A DNA stretch of 64,000 nucleotides from Lachnospiraceae bacterium FE2018 (GTDB lineage Bacteria; Bacillota; Clostridia; Lachnospirales; Lachnospiraceae): NCBI GenBank assembly GCA_000702845.1, contig JNKK01000005.1, positions 62,001-126,000 on the forward strand, written 5' to 3'. Below, one piece after another: positions 8,751-17,457 of the stretch. Position 1 is the stretch's first letter; each line of letters begins with the position of its first letter. The notes under the pieces are model-generated. The model had not been told where the DNA came from and did no database searches. It saw nothing but the letters and a program-made list of their open reading frames with translations. Made by a program: the position numbers and the translations under genes.

Positions 8751-9593
8751 TTATTTCACTCCGTCCCATCCGAAGTATTTCTGATTGACAACGCACATAT
8801 CATGTCCAGTCAGGAACCATTTGGGTTCTTCTCTTTCTGCAAGTGCCATGATCTTGTTAAAGCTGTCATAGCATGCATAGTGGTCATAAATGACGCTGTT
8901 AAGGATAAACGGGCCCCAGATTTCAGGTGCCGGTGTAATATCAACAATATCTCCGCCGATTACTTCCATCTTATCCATAGACGGGAACAGGGACTGCCTG
9001 ATATGCGGCATGTCTCCGGTAATGACATACTTTCCTTCAACTGTCTGTACCTGAATTGCCATTCCGCCGAGTGTATGTCCGGCAACTTTTACGACACGAA
9101 GCCCGTTGCCAAAATCAAAATCGCCGTCAATCATACGGATATTCTTAATCTGTGCAATGTCGCCCGGTGTTCTTGGATCATAGTCTCTGCGGATCTTCTG
9201 TGTCGGAAGCGGATGAAGCATATTGTAGTACTCATCCCGCTGGAAGAAATGCTGCGAATTCGGGAACAGCAGCACTCCGCCTGCATGATCATTGTGAAGA
9301 TGGGTGTACATTACAATCTCAATATCATCCGGCGTAAGCCCTTCTCCTGCAAGTGCGTCAAGCACGAACTGATTGCCGCCTTCCGCAGGACTGTTCGCCC
9401 AGGCTTTTCCGTCAATAATATTATCCTGATGCACGCCGGTATCAACGAGAATATTTCTTCCGTCCTTCTGAAGAAGATAGCCGCAGTAAACAAACGGATA
9501 TCTTACCTCATCCAGCCCGCCGTCAAATAACGATTTGTAGCAGGATAATGTTCCGTAATGTAAACAAGTTATTTTCCAGTCATTGTTTGCCAT
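8751..9593 (-). CDS. Metallo-beta-lactamase-fold hydrolase, N-acyl-homoserine-lactonase-like
   Basis: The 280-residue protein has the complete dinuclear metal site of the fold: His98, His100, Asp102 and His103 (THLHNDHAG), His173 (AGHTLGG), Asp194 (TGDMPH) and His264 (TGHD). The opening PFVYCGYLLQKDGRNILVDT and the spacing resemble the AiiA/AttM lactonase branch rather than glyoxalase II. In this operon, with a hydroxyacid-type dehydrogenase and a symporter, it more probably opens a lactone or ester of a growth substrate than a quorum signal. The start follows GGGGTG. It lies 22 bp after the dehydrogenase gene. Confidence 0.85.
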   Translation of the reverse strand: MANNDWKITCLHYGTLSCYKSLFDGGLDEVRYPFVYCGYLLQKDGRNILVDTGVHQDNIIDGKAWANSPAEGGNQFVLDALAGEGLTPDDIEIVMYTHLHNDHAGGVLLFPNSQHFFQRDEYYNMLHPLPTQKIRRDYDPRTPGDIAQIKNIRMIDGDFDFGNGLRVVKVAGHTLGGMAIQVQTVEGKYVITGDMPHIRQSLFPSMDKMEVIGGDIVDITPAPEIWGPFILNSVIYDHYACYDSFNKIMALAEREEPKWFLTGHDMCVVNQKYFGWDGVK

Positions 9594-9615
9594 AAAAACA
9601 CCCCTTTCGATACAG

Positions 9616-10548
9616 TCACTCCGGCATATTCCACTCTTTTACGCCTTCAAAATACGGCGCCTGCTTGCGCAGTCTGAAGTCATCTTCATCTTTGACCGAC
9701 CAGTCAAACAATCCTTTGCCTGCCTTCTGTCCGGTCTCGCCGCTCGCGATCCCGTCCAGTGTTGTTTTCTGAATCTCTTTCGTGTCGCAGAGATCCGGAT
9801 AAACATTTTCCGCAATGGCCTTCTCCAGCTCAAAACCGACTGCATCATAATACTCCAGCAGACCGATCGATGCGTACCGCATGCCGACTGCATACTTCAC
9901 CGCAGTATCGATGTCTTCTGCACTTACGACGCCCTCTTCCATCAGATAGATGCTCTCACGGAAAAGCGCCTGCGCAAAGCGGTTCACCAGGAATCCCGGA
10001 ACACTGCGGTTCAGCACGACCATTTTTCTGTGAAGCTGCTCCAGAAGTTCACAAATCCGCGCAACGGCTTCATCTGATGTAAAGCTGCTCCGCACGACTT
10101 CCACAAGCGGAAGCATATGTGCAGGCTGAAACGGATGTGCGATCAGGAATCTGGATGGATTCTCAATCAGCGCAGCCAGCGTCTCCGCATCAATTGAGGA
10201 TGTAGTCGATGCAACGATCGCATCCCTTCCTGCATACTCTGTGATCGTGCTGTAAACTGCTTTTTTCGTTTCAGCTGCTTCTGCGACTGCCTCAAAGACT
10301 ATATCGCATCCTGCAAGCGCAGAGGGATCATTTGTGATGGTCACCAGTTTCATTGCTGCTTCTTTGTTTTTTTCAGAAGCAAGGCCTTCGGCAATCAGAT
10401 CGTCCCAGTTCTGTTCGATCGTTTTTTTGCAGCGTATCAGGCCGGCTTCAGAATGACCGATCACAACCGTGCTGAAACCATTTCCGGTCGTAAGTGTTGC
10501 CTCGCAGGCACCAATTGTTCCGGAGCCATATACTGCCAGCCGCTTCAT
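9616..10548 (-). CDS. 3-hydroxyacyl-CoA dehydrogenase family protein (gulonate/carnitine dehydrogenase-like)
   Basis: The 310-residue enzyme should oxidise a 3-hydroxyacid or 3-hydroxyacyl-CoA with NAD. The Rossmann loop is GSGTIG (8-13). STTSSI precedes the catalytic motif HPFQPAHMLPLVEVV with His138, and GFLVNRFAQALFRE opens the helical C-terminal domain. Length fits the single-domain family that includes L-carnitine and L-gulonate 3-dehydrogenases; a CoA thioester partner is not evident nearby. The start at 10548 follows GGAGGAG; the longer open frame runs into the leader. It is the first gene of the operon behind the sigma-54 promoter. Confidence 0.85.
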   Translation of the reverse strand: MKRLAVYGSGTIGACEATLTTGNGFSTVVIGHSEAGLIRCKKTIEQNWDDLIAEGLASEKNKEAAMKLVTITNDPSALAGCDIVFEAVAEAAETKKAVYSTITEYAGRDAIVASTTSSIDAETLAALIENPSRFLIAHPFQPAHMLPLVEVVRSSFTSDEAVARICELLEQLHRKMVVLNRSVPGFLVNRFAQALFRESIYLMEEGVVSAEDIDTAVKYAVGMRYASIGLLEYYDAVGFELEKAIAENVYPDLCDTKEIQKTTLDGIASGETGQKAGKGLFDWSVKDEDDFRLRKQAPYFEGVKEWNMPE

Positions 10549-10626
10549 ACACGCTCCTCCTTTCTGGTCAAAATGACCTGTAAATGCATTTCTTCGATGC
10601 AATAATCAGTAACTTTGTATAATACA

Positions 10627-10643
10627 TGCAAAATGCGTGCCAA
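10627..10643 (-). promoter_or_regulatory. Sigma-54 (RpoN) promoter
   Basis: Read on the minus strand, this is TTGGCACGCATTTTGCA. It matches the -24/-12 consensus TGGCACG-N4-TTGC without mismatch in the key GG and GC elements. It lies about 80 bp before the dehydrogenase start and points into the operon. The adjacent sigma-54 activator gene makes the call firm. Confidence 0.92.
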
Positions 10644-10676
10644 ATTTTCATTTTTTATAAAAACGTTATTTTCTGA

Positions 10677-10700
10677 ATGTTTCGTATCTTGTGGAAACAT
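10677..10700 (-). promoter_or_regulatory. Putative upstream activator site
   Basis: ATGTTTC (10677-10683) and GAAACAT (10694-10700) form an inverted repeat 34 bp upstream of the sigma-54 promoter, where an enhancer-binding protein would sit. The TGTTTC half site recurs as a tight palindrome near the activator's own start (12645-12661). Confidence 0.6.
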
Positions 10701-10711
10701 TTTGATAGAAA

Positions 10712-10757
10712 AAGGTGTTTCCTCGGGATACATTTTTGTCTCCCAAGAAAACACCTT
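10712..10757 (-). terminator. Terminator of the sigma-54 activator gene
   Basis: A long stem (10712-10728 with 10741-10757, 17 bp allowing two G-U pairs) with a 12-nt loop is followed on the minus strand by TTTTTC. It separates the activator gene from the operon it is likely to control. Confidence 0.8.
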
Positions 10758-10807
10758 CTCATTTTTATGGATAATTCTTTATAACCTCTTTCCGTTTTTA
10801 AAGGATA

Positions 10808-12580
10808 TCACTCCAGCCCATATTCCTTCAGCTTCGCATAAAACTTTTTTCTGCTGATTTTCAGGCGTTCAATAGCTTTGCTCTTATTATCTCTGCACTC
10901 CTCCAGCGCAGCGGTTATCATCTTTTTTTCCAGTTCCTTCACTTTTTCCGGCAGATCATCCGCCTCCACATGCACGGTATCTTTTGCGCTTCCCGCACCA
11001 GGGTCCGTGATATCCTGATCCTGAATCATATGGTGCGGCATATGAAGCGGCAGTATGACATCGTCGCACATAACGACACCGTGTTCTATGACATTGCGAA
11101 GCTGTCTGACATTGCCCGGCCATTTCTGCATCTGCAGCAGTTCCTTTACTTCGTCGGACAGTACCGTTTTTTTGCCGTACTGCTGATTGAACAGATCTGT
11201 AAAATGTTCCGCAAGCGGTATGATATCGCCTTTCCGCTCACGCAGCGGAGGCACCTGAATCGACATCACGTTAAGCCGGTAATACAGATCAACCCTGAAT
11301 GCTCCGTCCCCGATCATCTTTTCAAGCGACCGGTTTGAGGCACACAGAATTCTGACGTCCACTTTTTTGACGCCCTTTCTGCCGACCTTCTGAATTTCCA
11401 TATTCTGCAGAAAGCGCAGCATTTTGACCTGGGCATTCAACGACAGCTCTCCGACCTCATCCAGAAACACCGTTCCGCCGTCAGCCAGCTCGAATATACC
11501 CGCTTTTCCGCCTTTTTGCGCCCCCGTAAAGGATCCTTCCTCATAACCGAACATTTCACTTTCCCAGAGTGATTCCGGAATCGCGCCGCAGTTCACGGGA
11601 ATAAACGGCTTTCCCGCCCGGCTGCTGTTGTTGTGAATCAGCTGCGCGATCAGTTCCTTTCCTACGCCGTTTTCCCCTTCGATATAAACCGGCACATTGG
11701 TTTCAGACACCTTCAGCGCAAGTGATATGATCTCTTTGAAATTCTGTTCGACACAAATCAGTTCACGCGGTATTTTCCAGAGATGCGTCTCATAATACTG
11801 AAGCAGCGAATTCTTCAGCTGCATCTCTGCCTGCAGGCTGCTGAGATCTGCCACTTCAGAAATGATCATGATCATTCCTTCTGTTTCCTGATGAACATTA
11901 ACAACCGGCAGCGAGAACACATGAACATTAACGTCTCTGCCTGCCTGATTCTTCAGCACAGTTTTCTTATCAAACCCATTGGTATTTTCTTCCCGGAAAG
12001 CCTGCTGAACAAGCTGTCTGACCTGCAGATTCCGGATCAGTTCACCGGAGTGAATTCCAAACATGTCACTGGAAACCGGATTGACATACTCGATCAGCAT
12101 TTTATTGTCGACATAGAATACTGTTTCTTTGAGCCGGTTAAAAATATTTTCGAACAAAGATTCAACCGACTGTTCCTCCCGGATATCGATGGAGACATTT
12201 CTTACCTTGTTATAGTCTCTGACAATCGAAACTGTTCCGAGGATCCGCTTCCCGTCGGTAATCGGTCTGTAGTACGTCAGCACAGTTGCACCGCTGTATG
12301 ACATATGCAGCGGTTCTGAAGCACTGCCTGTTTTCCCATACATGGCAGTCGCCATCGGTGATTCCGGGAACCCCGCCCTGAAATCTGTTCCGATCAGACT
12401 GGTATCATCTTCCTTCAGACCATGGATATTTCCCCACGCCGTATTAAAAAATGAAATCTTTTTGTCGTGATCCAGCGCAACGATACCGATATCCAGACTG
12501 TTCAGTATTCTTTTCAGGTGCAGAATTTCCTCTTCCTTTTTCTGCAGTTCCGTACGCTCAGACTCTCTTGAATCGCTCAT
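10808..12580 (-). CDS. Sigma-54-dependent transcriptional activator (PAS-PAS-AAA+-Fis)
   Basis: This 590-residue enhancer-binding protein remodels the RNA polymerase-sigma-54 complex by ATP hydrolysis. Two PAS sensory domains lie at about 22-125 and 145-245. The AAA+ domain has Walker A GENGVGKE (302-309), the sigma-54-contacting loop as GSFTGA (349-354, a variant of GAFTGA) and Walker B GGTVFLDE (368-375). A Fis-type helix-turn-helix closes the protein (about 550-588). With PAS sensing it should respond to a small ligand or redox cue. Its probable target is the operon directly downstream, which begins with a sigma-54 promoter. Confidence 0.94.
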   Translation of the reverse strand: MSDSRESERTELQKKEEEILHLKRILNSLDIGIVALDHDKKISFFNTAWGNIHGLKEDDTSLIGTDFRAGFPESPMATAMYGKTGSASEPLHMSYSGATVLTYYRPITDGKRILGTVSIVRDYNKVRNVSIDIREEQSVESLFENIFNRLKETVFYVDNKMLIEYVNPVSSDMFGIHSGELIRNLQVRQLVQQAFREENTNGFDKKTVLKNQAGRDVNVHVFSLPVVNVHQETEGMIMIISEVADLSSLQAEMQLKNSLLQYYETHLWKIPRELICVEQNFKEIISLALKVSETNVPVYIEGENGVGKELIAQLIHNNSSRAGKPFIPVNCGAIPESLWESEMFGYEEGSFTGAQKGGKAGIFELADGGTVFLDEVGELSLNAQVKMLRFLQNMEIQKVGRKGVKKVDVRILCASNRSLEKMIGDGAFRVDLYYRLNVMSIQVPPLRERKGDIIPLAEHFTDLFNQQYGKKTVLSDEVKELLQMQKWPGNVRQLRNVIEHGVVMCDDVILPLHMPHHMIQDQDITDPGAGSAKDTVHVEADDLPEKVKELEKKMITAALEECRDNKSKAIERLKISRKKFYAKLKEYGLE

Positions 12581-12644
12581 CGCTTATTCCTCTCAAACAC
12601 CCGGAAAACAGTTCCGCCGTCTGCACATAGTCTCTGTCAATAAC

Positions 12645-12661
12645 TGTTTCCTCCGGAAACA
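12645..12661. promoter_or_regulatory. Perfect palindrome upstream of the activator gene
   Basis: TGTTTCC-TCC-GGAAACA is a perfect 7-bp inverted repeat with a 3-bp centre, 65 bp before the activator start. It shares its half site with the repeat at 10677-10700, so the activator may bind both and regulate itself. Confidence 0.5.
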
Positions 12662-12676
12662 CATGTAAACAAAACA

Positions 12677-12704
12677 GCGCCGTATCTTTTCAACAATACG
12701 GCGC
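12677..12704 (-). terminator. Terminator of the iron alcohol dehydrogenase gene
   Basis: GCGCCGTAT (12677-12685) pairs with ATACGGCGC (12696-12704). The minus strand continues TGTTTTGTTT. It lies 51 bp after the dehydrogenase stop. Confidence 0.75.
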
Positions 12705-12754
12705 CTTCAGTATCCTTCTCAAGCTGTTTATTGCAAAGGATGCCGGTTCATTCT

Positions 12755-13972
12755 TTATTCTTCGCAGTATCCTGCGCCATGTGCTTCATCCGGTACGTTA
12801 GCCATCCGGAAGATCTCCAGCGCTTCTGCATAGCCGACCGGTTTGATCTGCGTCAGCTTTACTGTATCATTCTTTGTCGCATCCGCTGCCAGCGCGTCAA
12901 GATCTGTCTCTGTGATCTCTCCGAGATTCAGATCCGGCAGACAAACCGGCAGCTTGATAGAACGGAAATAATCCACTGTCGCCTGAATGCCTGCGCGTGC
13001 CGCACGAAGATCGTCTTCCTCTTTTACGCCCCACACATTTCGCGCATATTGTGCGAAGCGCTCCGGCGCGTCTTTGTAGAGGAATGTCGCCCAGGATCCC
13101 CAGACTGCCGCAAGAGACGCACCATGTGTTACATCATAGCGTGCACTCAATGCATGCCCGAATTTATGTACGGAAAAATCGCGCGCGCGGCCAAGTCCCG
13201 TCATACCGTTGTGGGAAATGCTGGATGCCCACATGATCTCTCCCATCGCATCGTCGTCACTGCGGTCTTCCAGTGCCAGTTTTCCGTTGCGGATTACAGT
13301 GCGGAGCAGTCCTTCTGCAATCTCGTCCGTCAGATCACATTTTGGTTTCGGTATGAAATAGCGGTCCAGCGTATGCATCATAATATCGCAGATACCGCAG
13401 GAAAGCTGATAATCCGGCAGTGTCAGCGGCAGATCCGGATTCATAATGGCAAATTTACAGCGGTTGAACGGTGTGCTGATTCCTGACTTGATGCCGGCTT
13501 CCTCATTCGTCAAAACGGCAGAATCGCTCATTTCACTTCCTGCAGCCGGAATCGTCAGAATTGCTGCCACCGGTGTGGATTTTTCAAGCGGGACTTTTCC
13601 GGTCCAGATATCCCAGAGTGCCACACCCGGATTTGCCAGTCCATGTGCTACTGCTTTTGCCGTATCGATGGAGCTGCCGCCGCCGACTGCCAGCAGAAAA
13701 TCTGCCCCGAAAGCTTCTGCTTTCTTTCTTGCTTCTTCAGCAAATGCGAGACGCGGATTCGGCTGTACGCCGCCGCAAAGCTCATATTCAAGTTCCGCAT
13801 CTTTCAGAGATGCCTCAACACGTCCCATCAGACCGCTGCGGATCACGCTGCCGCCGCCGTATACAACAAACACACGGCTGCCGCCCCATTTTCTTACTTC
13901 TGTGCCGGTCTTTACTTCGGTTCCGACTCCGAAAATGATTTCTGTCGGTGCATACTGCGTAAACTGGTTCAT
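12755..13972 (-). CDS. Iron-containing alcohol dehydrogenase, butanol-dehydrogenase type
   Basis: This 405-residue group III alcohol dehydrogenase reduces aldehydes or oxidises alcohols with NAD(P). GGGSSIDTAK is the cofactor loop. The metal ligands are found in the segment CGICDIMMHTLDRYF, then in HKFGHALSARYDVTHGASLA. The opening YAPTEIIFGVGTEVKTG resembles the BDH/YqdH branch. The start at 13972 follows AGGAGG; an in-frame extension upstream lacks a site. It lies between the sigma-54 activator and the LacI gene, with its own terminator, so its regulation is uncertain. Confidence 0.9.
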   Translation of the reverse strand: MNQFTQYAPTEIIFGVGTEVKTGTEVRKWGGSRVFVVYGGGSVIRSGLMGRVEASLKDAELEYELCGGVQPNPRLAFAEEARKKAEAFGADFLLAVGGGSSIDTAKAVAHGLANPGVALWDIWTGKVPLEKSTPVAAILTIPAAGSEMSDSAVLTNEEAGIKSGISTPFNRCKFAIMNPDLPLTLPDYQLSCGICDIMMHTLDRYFIPKPKCDLTDEIAEGLLRTVIRNGKLALEDRSDDDAMGEIMWASSISHNGMTGLGRARDFSVHKFGHALSARYDVTHGASLAAVWGSWATFLYKDAPERFAQYARNVWGVKEEDDLRAARAGIQATVDYFRSIKLPVCLPDLNLGEITETDLDALAADATKNDTVKLTQIKPVGYAEALEIFRMANVPDEAHGAGYCEE

Positions 13973-14138
13973 AATGCCTCCTGTCCTATCGCTTTGCGAA
14001 AATAATATGTTGATAACACCGTTCTGTTGTGTAAATCGTCCAGATTCAGAATACCACATTCTTTGGATTCTGTCATTGTTGTTTGTAGGATTGATTTATG
14101 GATAAATCCGCAATGTCTCAGGGCTTCTGAACCTGGTA

Positions 14139-15209
14139 TCACAAGTTTTGGGAAGTTATTATAGAGAGTTCCGGGGAGATGATGTCCTGCTCCGGCAGGT
14201 CGCGTCCCTGTACATAATCGCACAGAAGGGAAATCGGCAGGAATCCCTGCTGATAGATGTTCTGGGAGATTGTAAAGTCTATGCTCCCTTCTTCCAGCAG
14301 GATCTTTGTCTCAAGCGAGTAATCGTGCGTCACGATTTTCGGACGCTGTGATAACCCGGCCTCCTGTACCGCCTGCATGCATCCTGCAATACTCTGATTT
14401 GCCATATACACCAGATTCGTTTCCGGATGTTCTCCCAGATATTCCTTTACTTTCTGCCAGGTAAGGTGATAATCATTGAACGTTTCCAGTACATGAATCC
14501 GGCCGCCTCTGCCCGCTTCAGTCATACGGTCAAGAAAACCCTGCAGGCGGGTGCGGTGTGAATAAAACGCGCGGTTTCCTGCCGTAGCGAGAATACAGGC
14601 ATCCGCAGGTGTACAGATGCGGGCAAGTTCGCCGGCTACACGTCCGCTCTGGTAATAATCCTGTCCGACGAACAAAAGCCGCCCGCTGTCCGGAAGGTCG
14701 GAATTAAACGTAATAACCGGAAGGCCTCTTTCCGTCAGTTTTCTGATTTCCTCGCTCAGTACAGGCATATCAGCAGCGCAGACTGCAAACCCTTTTGCAC
14801 CGGCGTCCCGCAGCCGGTTTAACCGCTGCACTGCCTCCTGCGGAAGATCCGACTCACACCTCTCGACCATCACCCGGATCTGATGCGGCTCAAACTCTTC
14901 CCGCGCCTTTTTCAGACCACGCTGCACTTCTGTATCAAAATAACCGGTCCAGTTTGGCAGCAGTACTCCGATTAAAGCCGTTTCTTTTGAATTTTCCTGC
15001 AGCCCGTCAGTTTGCCCGCCCGCAGTTTCATTGATATTATGCAGATAGACATCCCTGGAGGACACATATCCGGTCGCCTCCAAAGCTTCCATAACGCGCT
15101 GATAAACGGTCTGGCTGACATGCGCCCTGTTGTTAATCACACGGTCAACCGTTCCCCTCGACACGCCGGCATAATCGGCGACCATCTGCAATGTAACTTT
15201 CTTTTTCAT
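14139..15209 (-). CDS. LacI-family transcriptional repressor
   Basis: The 356-residue repressor begins MKKKVTLQMVADYAGVSRGT, the standard LacI helix-turn-helix, with VSRGTVDRVINNRA as recognition region. A periplasmic-binding-protein-like sensor domain follows from about residue 60 (ALIGVLLPNWTGYFDTEVQ). The DRVINNR variant and IPNW-like opening place it near ribose or inositol-type regulators. The start at 15209 follows GGGAGAA. It is divergent from the inositol-dehydrogenase-like gene, whose promoter it probably represses. Confidence 0.9.
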   Translation of the reverse strand: MKKKVTLQMVADYAGVSRGTVDRVINNRAHVSQTVYQRVMEALEATGYVSSRDVYLHNINETAGGQTDGLQENSKETALIGVLLPNWTGYFDTEVQRGLKKAREEFEPHQIRVMVERCESDLPQEAVQRLNRLRDAGAKGFAVCAADMPVLSEEIRKLTERGLPVITFNSDLPDSGRLLFVGQDYYQSGRVAGELARICTPADACILATAGNRAFYSHRTRLQGFLDRMTEAGRGGRIHVLETFNDYHLTWQKVKEYLGEHPETNLVYMANQSIAGCMQAVQEAGLSQRPKIVTHDYSLETKILLEEGSIDFTISQNIYQQGFLPISLLCDYVQGRDLPEQDIISPELSIITSQNL

Positions 15210-15386
15210 ATGCGTTCTCCCAAATAAACATATACTCTGCCGGACAACCATCACATCGGATCACAATTCCGTACTTGTTCTCAAATAAGTGTAACATGTC
15301 GCAAATAATGTTTCAATGGAATCCTTTTTGCGCGTTTTTGTGCATTTGTAACATTTTTTAGTGCTTAATATTGTTTCATTGTTACA

Positions 15387-15516
15387 TTGACACATTTGTC
15401 TAAAATTGCTATACTTACATCATCAAACAACACACAGGCAGCACGCAGGAATCACTGCAAATCATGCGTATTCTTTACATCCTGATACAGTGTTCGTAAT
15501 TGTGCAAATGTGTCAA
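15387..15516 (+). promoter_or_regulatory. Promoter and paired operator-like sites of the inositol-dehydrogenase-like gene
   Basis: TTGACA (15387-15392) and TATACT (15410-15415), 17 bp apart, form a near-consensus promoter. The -35 is part of TTGACACATTTG (15387-15398), and its exact reverse complement CAAATGTGTCAA recurs at 15505-15516, just before the ribosome site. The upstream 100 bp also holds several TGTAACA/TGTTACA words. Two inverted operator copies flanking the transcript start suit looping repression by the divergent LacI protein. No other gene is seen in 15210-15534. Confidence 0.65.
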
Positions 15517-15534
15517 ACAAGAGGAGGTTCCATC

Positions 15535-16545
15535 ATGAAAGTAGGTATCATCGGTGCCGGACGTATCGGCAAAGTGCACATCAAAAACATCTCTCTGTTT
15601 GTTCCGGAAATGGATATCAAGACAGTTGCAGATCCGTTCATGAACGACGCTACAGCAGCTTACTGCGCGCAGTTCGGTATCACAAATACCACCAAAGACG
15701 CAGAAGACATTCTGAATGATTCTGAGATCGAAGCGATCATCATCTGCTCTTCTACTGATACACATTCCAAATACATCATCGAAGGCGCAAAAGCAGGCAA
15801 GCATGTATTCTGCGAAAAACCGGTTGATTATGATCTGGCTAAGGTTCATGAAGCAATTGATACTGCAAAAGAAGCAGGCGTTAAGCTCCAGATCGGATTC
15901 TGCCGCCGTTTCGACCACAACCACAAAGGTGTTTATGATGCAGTCCGCGCGGGCAAAGTCGGTGATGTTCAGCTCGTCAGAATCAGTTCCCGTGATCCGG
16001 AGCCGCCGTCAATCGATTATGTTAAAGTATCCGGTGGTATTTTCTACGACATGATGATTCATGATTTCGATATGGCCCGTTACCTTGCAGGTTCTGAGGT
16101 TGTCGAAGTATACGCAAACGGCGCAGTTCTTGTTGACCCGGCAATCGGCGAAGCAGGCGATGTTGATACAGCAGTTGTTACTCTGAAGTTCGAAAACGGC
16201 GCAATCGGCGTCATCGACAACAGCAGACAGGCTGTTTACGGCTATGATCAGCGCGTAGAAGTTTTCGGTTCCAAGGGTGTTGCATACAACCAGAATGATA
16301 CACCGAACACCGTTGTTATCTCTGACGCAGAGTGCACAAAGAGCGAAAACACCTACAGCGTTATGTGGGATCGTTATACACAGGCATTTGTTTCCGAGAT
16401 GCAGGCATTTGCGCAGGCAGTTGCCAATGATACAGAGACACCTGTATGCGGTATCGACGGACTGTATCCGGTTCTGATGGCTGCAGCAGCTACAAAGTCC
16501 TGCAAAGAAGGACGCCCGGTCAAGATTTCCGAGATCGAAGGATAA
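15535..16545 (+). CDS. iolG: Inositol 2-dehydrogenase-like Gfo/Idh oxidoreductase
   Basis: The 336-residue NAD-dependent enzyme fits myo-inositol 2-dehydrogenase, which makes 2-keto-inositol. MKVGIIGAGRIGKVHIKNIS is the cofactor loop. GKHVFCEKPVDYD holds the catalytic lysine, and GGIFYDMMIHDFDMARYL holds the aspartate-histidine pair of inositol dehydrogenases. The start at 15535 follows GAGGAGG; the frame is open further upstream, through the promoter, and that part is not coding. No other iol genes lie nearby, so the true substrate may be inositol or another cyclitol or sugar. Confidence 0.85.
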   Translation: MKVGIIGAGRIGKVHIKNISLFVPEMDIKTVADPFMNDATAAYCAQFGITNTTKDAEDILNDSEIEAIIICSSTDTHSKYIIEGAKAGKHVFCEKPVDYDLAKVHEAIDTAKEAGVKLQIGFCRRFDHNHKGVYDAVRAGKVGDVQLVRISSRDPEPPSIDYVKVSGGIFYDMMIHDFDMARYLAGSEVVEVYANGAVLVDPAIGEAGDVDTAVVTLKFENGAIGVIDNSRQAVYGYDQRVEVFGSKGVAYNQNDTPNTVVISDAECTKSENTYSVMWDRYTQAFVSEMQAFAQAVANDTETPVCGIDGLYPVLMAAAATKSCKEGRPVKISEIEG

Positions 16546-16575
16546 TTACATAAAACCTTTTTCCTAATTACCAGG

Positions 16576-16608
16576 ACTGCCGCATGGATCTCTGACCCAT
16601 GCGGCAGT
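16576..16608 (+). terminator. Terminator after the inositol-dehydrogenase-like gene
   Basis: ACTGCCGCATGG (16576-16587) pairs perfectly with CCATGCGGCAGT (16597-16608), followed by TCTTCTTTTAT. Confidence 0.85.
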
Positions 16609-16627
16609 TCTTCTTTTATTGGAGCAG

Positions 16628-16657
16628 TTGCATATACAATTTGTTCTATGGTATAAT
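16628..16657 (+). promoter_or_regulatory. Promoter of the phosphoribosyltransferase-like gene
   Basis: TTGCAT (16628-16633) and TATAAT (16652-16657) with an 18-bp spacer lie 65 bp before the start codon. Confidence 0.6.
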
Positions 16658-16721
16658 GTCGGCAGAAATAAATCGGCAAAACTGCCGGAATCTGACAATT
16701 CTATCTGGAAAGGAGCCGACC

Positions 16722-17363
16722 ATGTTAAAAGAATACACAAAAATCCCTGCATCCGTAAATCCGAACGTAAAGCTACGCATTATCCCCGGACATTTTGCTT
16801 CGGAACATTCTCACAACAATTACTATATGGATTTTGCCGTTTTGAAATCCCGCTGCTCAGAGGCAAATGGTGTGGCTCATCTGCTCGCAATGCACTATTC
16901 TGTCGATACCCCTGTTGACACCATTGTCTGCGCAGACGGCACAAAAGTCATCGGCACCTATCTTTCCGAAGAACTGACCCGGTCAGGCGTCCTCTCCTTT
17001 AATGCACACCGGACCCTGTATGTTACCTCTCCGGAATACAGCAACACCGGACAAATCGTCTTCCGTGACAACATGCTTCCGATGATCGAAGGCAAACATA
17101 TTCTGTGCCTGTTCGGTGCGATCTCAACAGGACGTACTGTAGAACACATGATCAATTCACTGAAATACTACAAAGCAATCCCAACCGGCATTTGTGCACT
17201 CTTCAGTGCTGTTGACGAAGTTTCGGAGATCAAAATCCGTTCAGCATTTACAATTAAGGATCTCCCGGACTACGCAATGTATGACTATGGCAGCTGCCCG
17301 ATGTGCAAAGAAGGCAAGCCGATTGATGCGCTGGTCAACAGCTACGGTTATTCCGAGCTGTAA
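16722..17363 (+). CDS. Phosphoribosyltransferase-like protein (PyrE-related)
   Basis: The 213-residue protein has the layout of a type I phosphoribosyltransferase. A long strand-helix core (VDTIVCADGTKVIGTYL) is followed by ILCLFGAISTGRTVEHMI in the place of the PRPP loop. In active enzymes that loop carries two acidic residues (as in VDDVITTGGT); here they are replaced by FG, so PRPP catalysis is doubtful. The C-terminal GSCPMCKEGKPIDALVN resembles the cysteine tail of some clostridial orotate phosphoribosyltransferases. AAGGAG precedes the start. The gene is monocistronic. A regulatory or salvage role is possible, and I cannot choose. Confidence 0.65.
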   Translation: MLKEYTKIPASVNPNVKLRIIPGHFASEHSHNNYYMDFAVLKSRCSEANGVAHLLAMHYSVDTPVDTIVCADGTKVIGTYLSEELTRSGVLSFNAHRTLYVTSPEYSNTGQIVFRDNMLPMIEGKHILCLFGAISTGRTVEHMINSLKYYKAIPTGICALFSAVDEVSEIKIRSAFTIKDLPDYAMYDYGSCPMCKEGKPIDALVNSYGYSEL

Positions 17364-17386
17364 TCCGAATAGATCTGAACGTTTAA

Positions 17387-17415
17387 AAAGAGGTTCCCAC
17401 CGCGGGAACCTCTTT
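17387..17415. terminator. Bidirectional terminator
   Basis: AAAGAGGTTCCC pairs with GGGAACCTCTTT around a 5-nt loop, with CTTCGTTTTGTTTTTTT after it on the plus strand. It lies between two converging genes. Confidence 0.85.
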
Positions 17416-17457
17416 CTTCGTTTTGTTTTTTTAAGGATTATTTCTTTCACACGCATA

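Noticed and set aside
8751-9593. Quorum-quenching function for the lactonase-like enzyme
   Set aside because: The fold and metal site are clear, but the operon context points to catabolism. No signal synthase or receptor is present.
13973-14138. Sigma-54 promoter for the iron alcohol dehydrogenase
   Set aside because: No TGGCAC-N5-TTGC pattern in this gap, so the adjacent activator is not assigned to this gene.
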